Source of the DNA: Tetrahymena elliotti 4EA
Taxonomy: Eukaryota > Ciliophora > Oligohymenophorea > Hymenostomatida > Tetrahymenidae
Assembly (NCBI GenBank): GCA_000231825.2
Contig: JH720352.1
Location: 245,182-309,181 of the forward strand
Reading direction: 5' to 3'
DNA length: 64,000 nt
In this document: positions 62,589 through 64,000 of the stretch, one piece after another
How positions within the stretch are numbered: the stretch's first letter is position 1
Layout: the number at the start of each line of letters is the position of its first letter
Program-made: the position numbers and the translations under genes
The notes under the pieces: model-generated
The model's database searches: none
The model's input: the letters and a program-made list of their open reading frames with translations, nothing else
Told to the model about the DNA's origin: nothing

Positions 62589-64000
62589 ATTATTTATTTA
62601 TGTGTAGCTTATAAAAAAAATTAGTCTACTTTTGATTTTTAATTATTAATAAGACAATTAAAAAATGAAAAAAAAATAACAAACAAACAAATTAAAGTTA
62701 TTTAATATTTATTTTTTTTTGTTTCTTCTTTTTGTATCAGAAAGAATTTAACATATAAATGATCAAATCAAATTTGCTTGTTATTTACTTAGATTGATAG
62801 TTTATTTCTTTATTTGTATTTTGTTAGATTGTTATTTAATTTCTTTGATTTTTCTTTCTTTCTTATTTGTTTGTAGTTATTCTTTGCATGTTTGCTAGTT
62901 CGTATATAATCTGTCTCTATTTTTTCTAAATTTATGTGTATGATTAGATCTTTTATTTTTACAATTGAATTTAAATTTTAATTGTCCTCTACATTATCTT
63001 TACCATACCATCCCATTCATAAATATATTCTTTTTATCTTTTTCTTGACATAATTGAATTTTTTTATTCTAAAAATATCGTTTATTTATTTCTTCGAATT
63101 TTCATTTTATTTTCAAGATAAACAAGGTATAAATTTCTAAATGCTCCGAACATATGGAAATTAATTTAATAAATGGATATTACATAAGGCCATTTATAAA
63201 TTTAACAATTATTTTTTTACTTTTGGTTAACATTTATTTATCAAGGAATTATTCAGGAAATATTGAATTTATTCTTCTTTTTTTCCAAATAGAAAGCAAT
63301 TACATTATCTATTTGATGAGCATAAAAATAGATTTTCTCTATAGCTTATGATAATTTGATAAAAATCTCTTTTTCGTCTAATTTTTGCTCAAGTAATGAG
63401 CGGTTATTTGTGAAATTAATTAATTTTTAAGGTATTAAATTCTTTAATTGTGATCACAGGGTACTCAATTTTGATCTTAATAAATTCAACCATTATTAGA
63501 CTTTATTAAAAAAGTAAATAAATTAAAGTTTATTTATTCTTTTAGATAAAAATGATATCCAAATTATTTTTACTGATTGTATATTTATCATATTTTGAAC
63601 GTGTTTAATTTATCCTTTCAGTATTTTTTCAAATCTTTCATTTAAAAAATAAAAATGAATGATAAATTCCTATTCTTGTTTTCATCTAAATATTTATACT
63701 TGTCTCAAATATAAAAGTTCGATCTTAAATAAACGATGTAACAAGACTATCAAAATAGTTTTTAAATTTTCATTTTTTAGCTATTTTACTTTAAAAACTA
63801 TTTTAGCTCCAACTTTAACTGTTTACCTCATTTTATAAGATTATTTATGTAATATTTCTGATTTTATTGATGTCCACTAGAAGTCATTACAAACTAGGAT
63901 GATATACTAAAAAAAGAGAGTATTTTATTATTATATTGGTGTGAATTAAATTCGCCTTTTAATCTAAATTTTGGATAAAAAATACCTTATTTTATTAAAT
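62589..64000. other. AT-rich sequence upstream of the kinase gene
   Basis: The first few hundred bases should hold the kinase promoter. Beyond that, to the window end, I see only A/T-rich spacer with no splice-supported exon and no RNA gene. Confidence 0.45.

Overview
The window looks like nuclear DNA of a ciliate close to Tetrahymena. It is extremely AT-rich. In every recognisable gene TAA and TAG lie inside the reading frame at glutamine positions and only TGA ends the frame. Genes are cut by short AT-rich GT..AG introns, often 50-100 nt. Standard-code open frames are therefore almost all fragments, and the gene models below were rebuilt by hand with TAA/TAG = Gln. For most multi-exon genes the exon lengths and intron phases were checked to add up to one open frame. 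Apparent frameshifts in several genes disappeared once short introns were placed.

Layout: 0-2.9 kb, nothing convincing. 2.9-5.8 kb, a decayed membrane-protein gene followed by a cleanly spliced 3' gene end. 6.9-8.0 kb, a tandem duplication of a coding segment. 8.25-16.6 kb, four minus-strand genes: an unrecognised 627-aa protein, the fatty-acid elongation reductase TECR, the ciliary protein DPCD, and a leucine-rich-repeat protein. 16.8-21.85 kb, two minus-strand membrane proteins, one an H-type lectin receptor. 22.9-25.4 kb, a bacterial-type histidyl-tRNA synthetase (+). 25.7-29.2 kb, an odd island of higher complexity that I could not turn into a gene, ending in a possible C/D snoRNA. 29.9-33.0 kb, a large coiled-coil protein (+). 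33.8-38.1 kb, four minus-strand genes: an FBXO9-like F-box protein, an unknown, a 42-aa membrane microprotein and a secreted coiled-coil protein. 39.25-41.95 kb, a B-box-like zinc-finger protein (+). 42.9-43.5 kb, a doubtful Cys-rich ORF. 43.65-49.1 kb, a Sec7-PH-TBC fusion (+). 49.5 kb, tRNA-Val(AAC). 50.1-51.9 kb, an FKBP-like/TPR protein (-). 52.4-53.1 kb, a borealin/Nbl1-like protein (+). 53.8-54.8 kb, a twin-CX9C mitochondrial protein (-). 56.2-62.6 kb, an Aurora-like kinase of about 2,050 residues (-). The remaining stretches are AT-rich spacer.

Functional themes are cilia (DPCD), membrane traffic (the ArfGEF/RabGAP fusion), mitochondrial or lipid metabolism (TECR, CX9C protein, possibly HisRS) and chromosome segregation. 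A borealin-like protein and an Aurora-like kinase lie within about 10 kb of each other. Genes lie on both strands with their own spacers, so there is no sign of operons.
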